64,000 bases of DNA from Ascarosepion bandense (Eukaryota > Mollusca > Cephalopoda > Sepiida > Sepiidae). Below the pieces are notes generated by a model. It had not been told where the DNA came from. It searched no databases and worked only from the letters and a program-made list of their open reading frames with translations. This document shows positions 1 through 11,024 of this stretch, in pieces. Within the stretch, counting starts at the first letter, position 1. Every line of letters begins with the position of its first letter. The stretch is taken from assembly GCA_037127315.1 (NCBI GenBank), contig JBBBDQ010001942.1, forward strand, positions 1,310,103 to 1,374,102, written 5' to 3'. The translations under genes were made by a program, and so were the position numbers.

Positions 1-299
1 AAAGAAATTTTAGTAAAACCATTAGACAACTTCATCTTCTCTTGAATACAGGATACCAGTTAAAAAATGAACAATTTCCATTAAATACACTTGGGATGAA
101 TTTTTGTCAACATGCCACCAGCTTCACTCTTTAACTGTCACTAACCAATCGGATTTTTGTTGTTAATTCTATTAATAAAATGACTGATAGACAAAGGATT
201 GTGCTTTACTTAAATAAAAAATTGGAAATGATATATTTAAGTGTGATTAATGGAAAAAATCAATAAAAAGATTCAAATACTTTTTAGATTGAAAATTGT
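1..299. other. AT-rich stretch, nothing recognised
   Basis: This is unique-looking AT-rich sequence. No open frame with family resemblance, RNA motif or repeat was seen. Confidence 0.5.
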
Positions 300-934
300 C
301 TAATAGTTGAGAGACGGAGAAAAAACAAAGAGAAAATAATAAGTTAAAAGAGTAACAGACAGAAAAAAAGGACACAGGTGAAAGAGATAAATGAGAGAGG
401 TTGTAAAAATAGCCAAAAGAGAGAGTGGGAGAGAGAGAAGGAGGAAGAAGGATAGATCAAGAGAGACTGCAAGGGAAGGGATAAGAAAAAGTGAGAGAAA
501 GCAAGTGGTAAGGAAAGGAAGAAGACACTGAAGAAAGAGACACAAGAAATAAAGAAAGATATGGAGAAAATAGGGGAAAAAAAGAAGGGGAAAATGTAGA
601 GCAAGAGAAGAAAAAACAGAAAGAAATATCGAAAGAAAAGAAAGAAAAGAAGTGAGAAGAGAGAAAGGGAGGAAGAGAAAGAAAGAAAGAAAGAAAGGAA
701 AATAAAGATAGAAGGAAAGAAAAAGAAAGAAAGAAAGAAAGAAGGTAGAGAGAAAGAAATAAAGAAAGAAGGTAGAGAAGAAAGAAATAAAGAAAGAAGT
801 GGTAGAGAAGAAAAAGAAAAAATGATAAAGGAGGACAAAGAAAGAGAAAAAGAAAAAGAAAGGTGGGGAGAAGAAAGAAAGTAGAGAAAGAAAAGTGAAA
901 GTAGAGGAGAAGAAAGAAAAAAGAAAAGTTAGAA

Positions 935-966
<32 letters not shown>

Positions 967-1033
967 AAAGGTATGGGAGAAAAAGAAAGAAAGAGAAGAA
1001 CAGAAAGGTAGAGGAGAAGGAATAAAGAATAAG

Positions 1034-1076
<43 letters not shown>

Positions 1077-1188
1077 AAAGGAAAGGTAGAGGAGAAGAAT
1101 TAAAGATAGAAAGAAAAGGAAAGGTAGAGGAGAGAGAAAGAAAGAAGGAAATAAACAAACAAAGGAAAAATAGAGAAGAAATAAAGAA

Positions 1189-1224
<36 letters not shown>

Positions 1225-1590
1225 AAAGGTAGAGGAGAAAAAATAATGAAAGAAAGAAATAAAGAAATAAAAGGAAAGGTAAAGGAGAAGAAAGAAATAA
1301 GAAAGAGAGAAAGAAAAGAAAAGGTGGAGAAAGAGAGAAATAAAAGGTAAAGTAGAGGAGAAGAAAGAAAGAAAGAAAAAGAAAGAAAGAAAGAAAGAAA
1401 GCAAAGGTAGAGGCGAAGAAATAAAGAGAGAAAGAAAAGGAAAGATGTAGGTAAAGCAAGAAAGAAAAAAGTGCCCGAAAAAGGAAATGGAAATAAAAAA
1501 AGGGCAAAGAAAGAAAAGCAAAGGGAAAGAAAAGAAAGAGAAGAGCAAAGATAGAAAGAAAAAGAAAGGCAGAGAGTAAAGAGAATAAAT
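300..1590 (+). repeat. Long polypurine (GAAA)n-rich low-complexity tract
   Basis: The + strand is almost entirely purine for about 1.3 kb, with many GAAA and GAAAA runs, the purest at about 940-970, 1036-1078 and 1192-1226. Variant spacers such as AAGGTAGAGGAGAAG recur, which suggests expansion of a longer compound unit. Long minus-strand open frames rich in Phe, Leu and Ser are products of stop-free polypyrimidine sequence, not genes. Such tracts can adopt triplex (H-DNA) structure. Confidence 0.9.
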
Positions 1591-2529
1591 ATACGAAGTA
1601 GATTAGAACCAGAAAAAGAGAAAGGAAATGTGTGATAACGCTAAGGTTCAACAGATAAAGAATCAGCGGAGGGAATTGTGAGAGTAAATTAAGAAAGGCC
1701 GAAGGAAAGAAAGAAAAACGAAAAAGAAGATCAAATAAAGAAAAGGTCAATAAAAGGAAGATGTTCGAAGATGAAGGGTATGAAGAAACAGAGGAAACAA
1801 TAAATATTACTAGACTTAACATACTATGCTAAAAAATAGTATACTATAATATAGGTTGAATGAAGACTACACTAAATAAGGCAGTGAGGTCACCTGCCAG
1901 TTCTTGTTCATTGAGTGTATAAATTGTCGGCTACTGAGTGACGCTGACATTCCATTAGAAATGTGAAAGTCACGACAAGTGACACACCAGAGGAAGAGAA
2001 GAGAGATTCTATATTTCGAGTAGTCAGAAAATATACCTTGCAGTATCAATTGAAAACAAGTGGCTTCGAATGCAAGTGAGTAAAAAAGCATAACACTTCC
2101 ATACTGTTTTTATTTAGTCTCAAGAGAATTTTTGTATAAAGACTTCTGTCAGAGAATATAACCGCAAAGTTGTTGTTTTGGGAAAATAAATGAAATGAAA
2201 AGTGAGGTCTTGTCATTCAACAAGTGTATAAACAAAAAAATTATTTGAAAAAAGGAATAAAAACAAAAAATGATAGAATTTTGATAAAGTGGAACTGTTA
2301 GTTGCTTTCAAAAATACCGTCCAACCAGTTTAGTGGTTGGTAAATTTTAACCTCTTCAAAACAAAATTACTATCATCATAGAGAACAACTTTTACCTTCC
2401 ATCAGTATGGCTGATGCTAACCTCCGGGAGAGTAATCTAAGATGCCTTCTTGGTCTCATGTTTTCTTTTCACATGAAGTGAATAATTATAATGAATCAAT
2501 GGCTAAGTATGATGCTAGAAAAGTTTGTT
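1591..2529. other. No recognised feature
   Basis: Mixed-composition sequence that leaves the purine tract near 1760. No convincing coding region, repeat family or RNA gene was seen. Confidence 0.4.
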
Positions 2530-2705
2530 CTCTGTGTCAGGGTCCTGAGCATGACAGTAAACAGCAGCTGGCAGCAAGGCCTCTGATTGGGAAGTTGTGA
2601 GGAGCATGGAACCACCTCTTAATTGCTGTTGTTTTCAGGTCCACCTTGACTTGGAGTGGTAGCACCTGTTAGGGTCTCAGCTATGGGCAAATAGCTAACC
2701 CCCAA
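2530..2705 (+). repeat. Dispersed repeat family D, copy 1
   Basis: About 170 bp shared with 9282-9450 and 55412-55580. Shared blocks are GGCAGCAAGGCCTCTGATTG, a stretch with GGAACCACCTCTTAATTGCT, and GTAGCACCTGTTAGGGTC. No coding potential or transposon termini were recognised, so the class is unknown. Confidence 0.7.
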
Positions 2706-2735
2706 TATATACATAAAAACAGACTTTATTTAAAG

Positions 2736-3036
2736 AAATGATGTATTTCATACTATTTTTTATATTTATTGCCAAGTGAAAATAGAATGGTTCTTTTGTT
2801 ATTATTACTTTGCAAAATTTTACAAGGCAAGGAAGCAAAGATGAACTCATCCAAGTCACCCTAACTTTTCTTCATTCTTTCACTGATGAAACTGCAATAT
2901 AAATATTTATTAAATATTTATAAATTCATTTGATGCAAGTGTTATTGTGCAATATTAACAAAAGAACCATTCTATTTTCATTTAAAATTATTCACTTGGC
3001 AATAAATACTAAAAAATAGTATGAAATACATCATTT
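2736..3036. mobile_element. Short element with about 65-75 bp inverted repeats
   Basis: The left arm (2736-2800) is repeated inverted at 2957-3036. It includes ATGATGTATTTCATACTATT and the ATAGAATGGTTCTTTTGTT block. The right arm carries a small extra segment. The total size of about 300 bp and lack of coding potential fit a MITE or fold-back element. Target-site duplications could not be identified. Confidence 0.7.
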
Positions 3037-3040
3037 TTTT

Positions 3041-3150
3041 TTAAAACACTGGGGTGGCCTGATAATTATGGCTGGTAGTGTAGTATTTAAATTATTTTTT
3101 TAAAACACTGGGGTGACCTAATAATTATGTCCAGTAGTGTAGTACATAAA
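3041..3150 (+). repeat. Two-copy tandem duplication
   Basis: A unit of about 53 bp containing AAAACACTGGGGTG, CCTGATAATTATG and AGTAGTGTAGTA occurs twice in tandem with several differences. Confidence 0.7.
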
Positions 3151-3287
3151 AAACTTAACAGGGCAACAATATTGAATCTGATGTATAAACCTGAATTGGC
3201 TATAATAAAAGTAATTTTACTGTTAGGAGACCACTCACAATTGAGGGACTTTTTCAATTTTGAGTAAATTAAGCAATTAAACAATTA

Positions 3288-3332
3288 AACAATCGCTTAA
3301 ATCCATATGACATATGCATTTAAGTGATTGTT
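3288..3332. repeat. Short inverted repeat (hairpin)
   Basis: AACAATCGCTTAAAT at 3288-3302 pairs with ATTTAAGTGATTGTT at 3318-3332 (one G-U-type difference), around a 15-nt loop that is itself near-palindromic. Function unknown. Confidence 0.6.
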
Positions 3333-3719
3333 ATCTTGGTTGAACAATAAGCATTGTCCAGTGAAGTATTCAGGGTTGTTTTACTGTTGTTTACAGTACG
3401 AAAAGAACCAGGGCGTGTTCTTTCAATGCTGCAATACTGCTGTATGTAGTAGACACATCTTGATTATTATTTTATAAAATTCGGTTATTTTCCTTGACAT
3501 AATTACATTTGAGATTATTACTAATTTTTGACTAACCTATCTCGATCACAATTGTTTTTCTCTCTTCATATAAAGTATTGTCAGCCAATGTTAAATATAT
3601 TAGTATTTCGGTAGATTTTTATATCATGGTGTTATCTTGAATTTTTATTTGATGAAGCATTGTCAACCATTATTCATTTTTGACTAGTGTTTCTATCAAC
3701 ATAACTTCCATTGTTTTTC
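3333..3719. other. AT-rich, nothing recognised
   Basis: No feature was recognised before the minisatellite begins. Confidence 0.4.
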
Positions 3720-4091
3720 ATTCATCATTTATCCATCACACCCAGATGGTGCATAGGGCAGCAATCATCATCATCATCATTTATCCATCCTCACACAGAT
3801 GGTGTATAGGGCAGCAATCATCATCATCATCATCATCATTTATCCATCACACCCAGATGGTGCATAGGGCAGCAATCATCATCATCATCATCATTTATCC
3901 ATCCTCACCCAAATGGTGCATAGGGCAGCAATCATCATCATCATCATTTATCCATCACACCCAGATGGTGCATAGGGCAGCAATCATCATCATCATCATT
4001 TATCCATCCTCACACAGAAGGTGCATAGGGCAGAAATCATCATCATCATCATCATTTATCCATCACACCCAGATGGTGCATAGGGCAGGGC

Positions 4092-4133
<42 letters not shown>

Positions 4134-4167
4134 TTATCCATCACACCCAGATGGTGCATAGGGCAGC

Positions 4168-4203
<36 letters not shown>

Positions 4204-4356
4204 TTATCCATCACACCTAGATGGTGCATAGGGCAGCAATCATCATCATCATCATCATTTATCCATCACACCCAGATGGTGCATAGGGCAGCAATCATCA
4301 TCATCATCATCATCATCATCATTTATCCATCACACCCAGATGGTGCATAGGGCAGC

Positions 4357-4395
<39 letters not shown>

Positions 4396-4432
4396 TTATC
4401 CATCACTCCCAGATGGTGCATAGGGCAGCACT
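3720..4432 (+). repeat. Minisatellite with an internal (ATC)n microsatellite
   Basis: About 12 tandem units, each with TTTATCCATCACACCCAGATG and then GTGCATAGGGCAGCA, separated by runs of ATC repeated roughly 5 to 14 times. Unit length varies mainly through the ATC run. The 183-aa open frame through it (His-, Ser- and Ile-rich) is a consequence of the repeat and is not called as a gene. Confidence 0.95.
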
Positions 4433-4643
4433 AGTGTTTGTTCAACACCAACAGAGCCCATCTGTGGTTTATATTGCAACTATGCTGAGTGAACCTTAGT
4501 TACAGTTTCTGGGAGAGAGTGCGTTATCTAGCGTATATCTATATTAATAGAAAAAAATCACTTCAAGTTCAAAAACACATCTACATTCGAAATAAAAACA
4601 AATCTGAGATGTAACTTGAAATATGTAATTTAGGCTCTAAAAT
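4433..4643. other. No recognised feature
   Basis: Short non-repetitive stretch between the minisatellite and the small open frame that follows. Confidence 0.3.
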
Positions 4644-4946
4644 GTGATGAATGCGCAAAAAATATATGTAGTGGTGATACAAGGCCTGAATAAAAGAGTA
4701 TCTCTGCATAGAAGTAACATTAAACTAGCCAATAACAGGAAATTGTATGTTTCCCTACATTTATACGAATGTAATGGAGGTAAATTCAAAGTAATGCCCA
4801 TCTACCAAAATGCAGATTATGACACACTCATGATGCAGGAAGAAATATTTATAAAAAAAAAATCAAGCCTTCCCTCAACAAAACAACATGAAAAAATTTT
4901 GCAAGTCAGTGTAAAAAATTTTTTCCAGCCAACAAAAGAGATTTAA
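4644..4946 (+). CDS. Small open frame of unknown status (100 aa)
   Basis: A 100-codon frame begins ATGATGAATGC and ends at a TAA. The product is Lys/Asn-rich, non-repetitive and has no signal peptide or membrane segment that I can see. I do not recognise the family. Composition is more protein-like than the shadow frames nearby. It has no recognised promoter, splice sites or neighbours, and could be part of a decayed transposase, an exon, or chance. Confidence 0.15.
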   Translation: MMNAQKIYVVVIQGLNKRVSLHRSNIKLANNRKLYVSLHLYECNGGKFKVMPIYQNADYDTLMMQEEIFIKKKSSLPSTKQHEKILQVSVKNFFQPTKEI

Positions 4947-5270
4947 TGTGCGAGTGTGAAAAAAAACAAACACGCATGCATTTGAACTTTCTCACCACTT
5001 ATCTATATAAACACAATATTTTGGCCAATCAGGAAAACAAACGAATCCCGTTATGTAAAGTCACAAGTTTATTCGCTTGAAGAGAGTCAACTTTAGACTT
5101 AAAACACATGTAGCGGCAAAAATACCATAATCTTAATGTATCATACAAAAATGCAAGTAATATTAAAAACAATAGCAACAATAAATCTACACTTTAAACA
5201 AAATGTTCATGGCTTCTCGCACTTTTTTTTTCTATATCAATTTCTCTCATTGGAACAACTGGTATTTCTG
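4947..5270. other. AT-rich, nothing recognised
   Basis: No feature was recognised between the small open frame and the PLE 3' flank. Confidence 0.4.
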
Positions 5271-5566
5271 TTTTATATATATATATATATATAGGAAAGA
5301 ATATTAATAAAAAGTTTTGAATTTAAAAATGTACTTTTTTTGAACAGTATTTGTTTATTTTTATTATATTTTATATTTCAGACCGTCCTCGGTCCTTCAT
5401 CAGAAACAAGTGATTTTTAAATTTGAATTAGAAACGTATTTCACGATAGCGTCCGAATATTTTTTGTTTACATCACGTGGTGTGTTTGTTCACAACATGC
5501 AGCATGTTCGTAGAGAAAGTCTGTTTGTTTTAGATAAAAATTTCTTGGAATATCTGAAAAAAATTT

Positions 5567-6553
5567 TTACCTATTGAAATATTTGTAGAGATTCAACACA
5601 CCTAAGTTCCTATTTAACCCTAGCTTGTGTGTATTTAATTTTAAAATCCAGTATTTTTCTTTCTTTCTGTGTGTGTATGTAGAACTAAAATTGGAGTCTA
5701 TTAGTAAACATTTGCAATTTTCTAAAGTATGATCAGGTTGATTAAAATGGGCTGCAATTGGGGAGTATACATTTTTTTGTTGTATATTTAGTTTGTGATT
5801 ATTGAAGCGAAATCTAAAGCTATTACCGGATTCACCGATATATCCACTGTTGGGGCAAATTGAGCAGAAGAGAAAGTAGATGATGTTTTTGCTAACACAA
5901 GTAAGGTTTGGTGGGTGTAATTTTATTTTGGTGTTGGGTACAGAGAATGTTTTGTCTGTTATTAAATGTTTACAAATTAAACAGCGAGGCTTTCCACATT
6001 TTAAATTCCCTGATAGGTTTGTATTATTTAAATATTTGTTAGAAGTGAGGATAGTTGATAGGTTGGGTGTTTGTTTCTTTGCATTTATGGGTGGTTTATC
6101 GAAAATGTCTTTGATGTTTTTGTTTGATTGGAGGTTCCTGTAATCATTTTTTAAATTTTTGATAAGTGTGTAGGAATATTGATTATGGTTAAAAACCATG
6201 GGAATTCGGTTGTTATCTTTTCGTTTTTTGTATGTGAGAAGTGTGCTACGATCTATGTGGATGGTTTTATGTAGTGCTTCCTTTATTATTTTTATTGGAT
6301 ATTTACATTTTAGAAACTGTTTTGTTAGGTTGTTAATGTTGTTTAGAAAATCTGGATGGTCTGAGCAAATGCGTTTTATTCTAATAAATGAGCTGTATAC
6401 GATAGATTTTTTTAATTTGAGGGGATGACAGCTGTTAAAGTGTAGGAATTTATGTTGGTTTGTGGGTTTGTTGTATAGACTGGTGGAAAGTGTATGTTTA
6501 TTTAATTTTATCATGATGTCTAAGAAAGGGACGGATGTGTATGAGTGTTCCAT
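5567..6553 (-). pseudogene. PLE 1 C-terminal region with GIY-YIG endonuclease
   Basis: This 328-codon open frame continues the RT thumb and linker, starting with the block EHSYTSVPFLDIMI. It carries a Cys-rich linker (CGKPRCLIC, the CxxC-type motif found ahead of PLE endonucleases). A GIY-YIG endonuclease domain follows, with SGYIGESGN, a downstream FRFRFNNH segment (candidate catalytic Arg) and KEKYWILKL near the C-terminus. The open frame is intact to its stop. The ATG at 6553 is internal to the element and is not a true start. In a live element this enzyme nicks DNA to prime reverse transcription. Confidence 0.9.
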
Positions 6554-6599
6554 GGTAAATTTGATTGTATTGTGGAAGATGTTGCAGAAAGTAAAGAAG

Positions 6600-7109
6600 T
6601 TTTTTAATTTTTCTAATCCATGAGTCCATATTAAGAAAATATCATCAATGTATCTAAAATAATGTGATGGTTTGTATTGTGAACTGTCTGTATCTTTTTT
6701 TCTAAAATATGCATAAAGATATTGGCATAACTAGGTGCCATTTTCGTGCCCATTGCTGTGCCACTAATCTGTAAATCGTGTTTGTTGTTGAATTTAAAAT
6801 TATTGTGTGTTAAGATGAAATTTATTAATTGGCATAAATCTGTGATTTGGTTGTTAGGTAATTTGCTTTTAAGCAACTCATGGCAAGCTGCTACTCCTTC
6901 AACATGTGGAATGTTCGTGTACAGAGACGTAACATCCATCGTTACTAGGATATTATCACCTAGGACTAAATTAATGCTTTGTAACTTGTTGAGAAAGTCA
7001 GTAGTGTCTCTAATATAACTAGGTATGTCAGGTAATAAAGGTTTTAGGATATTGTCTATGTATCCAGATATAAGTTCTGTGAGGGTACCAATGCCTGATA
7101 TTATGGGTC

Positions 7110-7115
<6 letters not shown>
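6600..7115 (-). pseudogene. PLE 1 reverse transcriptase domain
   Basis: The translated frame shows PLE-type RT blocks in order: RPIISGIGTLTE near the start, TMDVTSLYTNIPH (catalytic Asp of motif A), then GTAMGTKMAPSYAN (motif B). Shortly after, a stretch of seven A residues near 6700 has one base fewer than needed, and the frame shifts. The catalytic motif C, seen as RYIDDIF, lies in the other frame at about 6630-6650. The domain is therefore broken by a single-base deletion but has few other changes, which suggests a relatively young copy. The N-terminal part of RT is absent (truncated at the TA repeat). Confidence 0.9.

Positions 7116-7149
<34 letters not shown>
7112..7149. repeat. (TA)n microsatellite
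   Basis: An uninterrupted TA run lies at the 5' truncation point of PLE 1. Confidence 0.95.
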
Positions 7150-7153
<4 letters not shown>

Positions 7154-7177
7154 AAATAATAGGGAGTCATTGTGCAA

Positions 7178-7605
7178 TTTGTTTTTTTTTTTTTTTTTTT
7201 TTTTTTAATCATTTCACCCCGAGCAAGGCAGAAACGCCACTGATGTGCAGGGGGTTACATAAATGTAGAAAGATTAATTAGAAAAGAGTGAGGAGTACAA
7301 GCTAGTTAGAAAGGAACAATAGAAAACTGAGAAAGCAGGTGCAATGACAGGTACATGGGCGGAGAGAAAGGGAAGGTTATACAGGGGAGGGGAGAGAGAG
7401 CTAGAGGCCAGTGGTTAGTAGGTGAGTATTAACTTTGCTTTTAAATTTCTGGAGGTCGTAGCCGTCAGGAAAGCAAGAATACGGGAGTGAGTTCCACAGG
7501 CGGGAAGTGCGAGAGATTTTTGTGGGAAGAATAGGTATTAAGGAGAGAGGCTGCACACATTCTTTCTCGGGGAGTACACACTCTAGCTTCATCATTGATA
7601 GTGAC
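7178..7605 (-). mobile_element. CR1/Jockey-type LINE 3' end
   Basis: Minus-strand 3' end of a LINE family that recurs through the window (family A). The poly(T) at 7178-7206 is its A-tail. The adjacent 3' UTR includes ATTTCACCCCGAGCAAGG on the + strand. The ORF2 C-terminus lies at 7401-7525 with the signature RLWNSLPYSCFPDGYDLQKF. It is truncated 5'. Confidence 0.85.
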
Positions 7606-8229
7606 AAAAGAATCTATCAATATTTTTTCCATTAATTAATACTTACTAACAAATGATATTCTGTCAAAACTAAGAACCAATAATTACAATCTTATCTAAA
7701 ATATATTTGACACTAAGACAAGTAAAATTGGCAATATAAATTTTTTCTTTAAATTAAAAATACCAAATTATGCTTAACATCTTGATTGTTTTTCTGTCTC
7801 CACTGGGAAATACAGAAATGGAGAAGTGTTTCTATGAGAAAAAAAAATTGTAAGCAAATTGCAATAAGAAAGAGTCACGGATATGAAAATAAACAAAAAA
7901 TCAAACATTTCCTGCTAATCTCGATATTTTTTGTACAAGTCATGACACTGAAACACAGAAACAAACATTTTAGAATAGTTGTAACTATTTCATGATACCA
8001 TTCTGTTGTGGCATTCAATAAAATATTGACTTTTATGAGACCAGCTAGAGTAATTCACTCATATGAGTGCAGAAATAGGAATTGTCGAATGTTTTTATTA
8101 TGCAAGAGTCGTGCACTAGTCAACACTCATTGGATATGGTCTAAGCATCAGTTCACCAAAGGAAAAAAAAAAAAGAAAAAAGCCACTTCTGATAGGTTGT
8201 TCAAAAAGAAACAAGCAACCATTTTTTCA
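7606..8229. other. AT-rich, nothing recognised
   Basis: Small open frames here have no family resemblance. The A-run near 8161-8178 is unremarkable. Confidence 0.4.
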
Positions 8230-8490
8230 ATTTAAAAAGTTTTTGAACATCTGTCTATATTTCTGAGATGAGGTATTCTATTTATACTATTTACATTGTT
8301 TAGATGGTTGTCCTCATCTTTATTGTCATATTCATAATGTTTCGCCCATTCTACGCTCTGGCCTTTTTCAGGATCTGTCTATATTTTTAAAATGAAGTAT
8401 TGTAACTATTTACACTATTTATATTGGTCAGACTGCTGTCCTCATCTTTACTGACATATTCATGATGTTTCAACTGTTGTAGGCTCTAGA
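8230..8490 (-). repeat. PLE-type terminal motif, two diverged copies
   Basis: Two tandem segments of about 120 bp share the blocks CTGTCTATATTT, GTCCTCATCTTTA and ATGTTTC. They match the terminal motif at 9952-10110, 32180-32300, 37965-38020 and 42156-42325. In the minus orientation the first contains a GAAAC preceded by a GGCC-rich stem, a hammerhead-like layout that is degraded here. Confidence 0.6.
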
Positions 8491-8494
8491 GGCA

Positions 8495-9270
8495 GGAAAA
8501 TTTCTCTGGAAACAAAGAAGAAAGTACTCGATTGTTATGTGATATCTGTCATTCAATATGGTAGTAAATGCTGGATAATTTCATCAAAGATGAAAGAAAG
8601 ACTTAAAGTAACCAAAATGTGGTTCTAGATAAGAATGCTGAGGATACCATAGGCCGAAAATGTGGTTTTGGAGAAGATGAAATGAAAAGGAAATTCATAT
8701 TTATGTAATGAAGGAGAAGAGCTTGGAGAATTTGATACTCACAGGGCAGATAGAGGGAAAGAGGAACAGGAGGAAAGCAATGCATAGCATACTTGATGAG
8801 CTTGATCAAATGGAAGGCAGAGCAAGGTTTGGGAGGAGTAACAAGATGATAAGTCCTGGAAAGGGGTATATATTTCTGATTCAAGGTAGTTGTGGTTTAG
8901 GCAAATGTAACCGGGTAGGACAGTTTAGTACATATACGTAATGGATGGTACTCATTGCATGCAGTATCCTGAGATGTAGGCATAGTCAATAGTCATAGAC
9001 CAATAGTAGTAGACCTCTAGATCTCTAGCGGTTGACCTATGGATGTCGACCTCTAGTCGAAGACCTGAAGACCTCTATGTGTCCTCGCCTTCGTCTGTAT
9101 TTATGGCTGACACCAGCCAATCACATTATTGCAAGGGGGAACCAAGGTGTATGCATATTCATTACCTATTCATTACATCACAAGAGAAAGCGTGTTAAGA
9201 CATACAAGGGATAGAGAGATGTGGAGAGCCATGATCACCTACATCCTGAAGAGACATGGCATATAGAAGA
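8495..9270 (+). mobile_element. RTE-type LINE 3' fragment, interrupted
   Basis: This plus-strand remnant matches the RTE copies at 49380-50300 and 50605-51143. The block ENLILTGQIEGKRNR is at about 8725-8770. The terminal block (GAGAGATGTGGAGAGCC, then CACATCCTGAAG) reappears at 9208-9265. The intervening 8850-9205 is unrelated sequence or very diverged, so the copy is interrupted. Many stops make it a pseudogene. Confidence 0.7.
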
Positions 9271-9281
9271 TGAAGAATAAC

Positions 9282-9950
9282 AATGGTCCTGGGTATGATG
9301 GTAAACTGCATCCGGCAGCAAGGCCACTGATTGGGAGGTTGTGAGAAGCATGGAACCATTTCTTAATTGATGTTATTCCCAGGTCCACCCTGACCCAGAG
9401 TGGTAGCACCTGTTAGGGTCCCAACTATGGTCAAACAGTTAACCCCAAACTGGGGTCAAAACACTATGAAAGTATAAAAATAGACTTTTATAGAAAAATA
9501 TACAATTTTAAAGGAAAAATATTACCAACAACACATTTTTGATGGAAAAAATTATTGCCATAATACATTTTTGAAGGAAAAAAATTATTACCAGCAATAC
9601 ATTTTTGAATACAAAACTAGAAGACATCTTCAGTTTTCTAAAATAAAAAATAAAAAATTTTCATCAAAATCTGGAACTCAGCTATTTGATTAATAATCAC
9701 ATTTTGAAAAAAAATGACAGAAGCAGCTATGGGAAAATAGTCAATCCCTAAACAATATCAAATGAGTAAGAAAGAAAAGAAATAATTTTTTATCATAAAA
9801 ATATTACCAACACATTTTTATATAAAAAATTACTAACATCTATTTATAGTAAAATTGCCAACAATACAAATTCATAGTAAAATTATTGACGGTAGCAATT
9901 TGTAATAAAATTATCAACAATGCATTTAGTAAAATTATCAACAATTGATA
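9282..9950 (+). repeat. Dispersed repeat family D, copy 2, with AT-rich tail repeats
   Basis: Residues 9282-9450 match family D. They are followed, as in copy 3, by degenerate tandem units containing TTACCAGCAATACATTTTTG (about 9510-9960). The shared tail shows that the family unit extends beyond the 170-bp core. Confidence 0.65.
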
Positions 9951-9951
9951 T

Positions 9952-11000
9952 TTATAGAAAAATTTCCAATATTTGTCTATATTTCTGAGATGAGGTAATA
10001 TTTACAGTATTTACATTATTTGGAGTATTGTCCTCATCTTTGTTGCTATTTGTACAACGTTTCACCCATTGTACGCTCCGGCCTTCTTCAGGTGCTAGGA
10101 AGTTTGAACTGAACTCTTTATTACAATCACTTGGGTATATGACCTCTATTCCTTGCCTAATGCCTTTTCTGGAAGTCATGAGTTGTTTCCATATAACATC
10201 AGGACAATCTTTGGAAGTGGTTCTACACTTCGCAGGTACCTCTCTCGAGTAAGACCCCCAACAGAGGAGGACATGACTAAAGACTTTGTGTATGCCATTT
10301 CATGTAGCTGTGGAAAGAAATATAAAGGAGAAACAGGCCACCCCATTAAGGTAAGGCTACAAGAATATCACAAGGCTATAACATGTAGAGAGATAGAAAA
10401 ATCAGGCGTAGCTGACCACATATGGAGGGAGAAAGGGAATCCCCGCTCCCTATGGGATGAAGTTGAAATAATTGATAGAGAACGCTACTGGAAACTATGT
10501 AAACTCCAGGAATCAGCATATATGCTTGGCTACAAAAACCTCCTTAGCTAACCAACACAATATGGGAACCAGTACTATGGAGTGCCAGAGAAAATCATTA
10601 GTGTCAAAAATTGCAATATGAGCTCTTCTAAAGAATACTAGAAAAAAACCATTAACATAAAAAATATGAGAGAAAACCATTAAAATCAAAAAATTGCAAT
10701 ATGAACTCTGGTAAAAAAAGGGTTACTGGACATTAGGTTTATAAGTCCTAAAAATTCAATTGATCTTGTTCTTAAGGACACATTGCCCAGTGGATATAGA
10801 CGTTGGTTAGTTCCTTTGATTTGATCCAAAGAGTTATGAGTGGCAAACAAGTAACTTACAGGGTTAGAGGGAGATAACCCATAACTTTCAGACAAGGAAT
10901 GGAGTTCATATACCCCAGTGATTGTAATAAAGGGTTTGGTTACTAGCAACAAGTGTACAATGGCTGAAGCGTACAAATAGCAACAAAGAGGAGGATTCAT
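9952..11000 (+). mobile_element. Penelope-like element 3 fragment with inverted terminal motifs
   Basis: A plus-strand PLE coding fragment (10153-10551) is preceded by the PLE terminal motif in minus orientation (9952-10145, GTACAACGTTTCACCC). It is followed by a diverged plus-orientation copy of the same motif (about 10880-10995, GTGTACAATGGCTGAAGCG). A tRNA-like segment (about 10783-10850) sits inside the right end. Penelope family members are known for inverted or direct partial terminal repeats. Confidence 0.75.
10153..10551 (+). pseudogene. PLE 3 GIY-YIG endonuclease fragment
   Basis: A 132-codon open frame holds the C-terminal part of a Penelope-type protein. It shows the linker block TLRRYLSRVRPPTEEDMTK, then the GIY-YIG core VYAISCSCGKKYKGETGHP, RLQEYHK (candidate catalytic Arg), SGVADHIW, and ERYWKLCKLQESAYMLGY near the end. 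The usual Tyr-Ile-Gly is changed to Tyr-Lys-Gly, which would be expected to impair the domain. No RT domain is present upstream. The first ATG is internal to the family protein and has no meaning as a start. Confidence 0.85.
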
Positions 11001-11024
11001 ACCTTGTTGTGCCTTTGTCTATGG

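Larger units (their letters stand above)
5271..7115 (-). mobile_element. Penelope-like element 1 (5'-truncated, frameshifted)
   Basis: This minus-strand element carries a Penelope-type reverse transcriptase followed by a GIY-YIG endonuclease, the defining PLE arrangement. It is truncated at its 5' end at a (TA)n run (about 7112). Its 3' flank runs to a (TA)n tract near 5271-5294. The 3' flank holds a hammerhead-like sequence (minus strand, about 5376-5405) in the context CTGATGA then GAAA, with an imperfect stem II. PLEs are known to carry hammerhead motifs near their termini; whether this one could cleave is doubtful because stem I is weak. Confidence 0.9.

Noticed and set aside
457..1548. 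363-codon minus-strand open frame and overlapping frames of 160-240 codons
   Set aside because: They are the polypyrimidine complement of a purine tract: almost only Phe, Leu and Ser. Stop codons are rare for compositional reasons.
3680..4231. 183-codon open frame, possible repeat protein
   Set aside because: The frame follows the minisatellite unit exactly and its start lies just outside. No independent coding evidence.
5376..5405. Complete hammerhead at the PLE 1 3' end
   Set aside because: CTGATGA and GAAA are present with a bulged stem II, but stem I pairing is poor, so it is mentioned only as a hammerhead-like sequence in the element entry.
9952..10110. Hammerhead in the recurring CCTGAAGAAGGCCGG...GAAACGTT terminal motif
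   Set aside because: CTGAAGA is compatible with a core (position 7 may vary), but an extra unpaired A follows it and stem I and the cleavage site are not convincing. Needs a covariance-model search.
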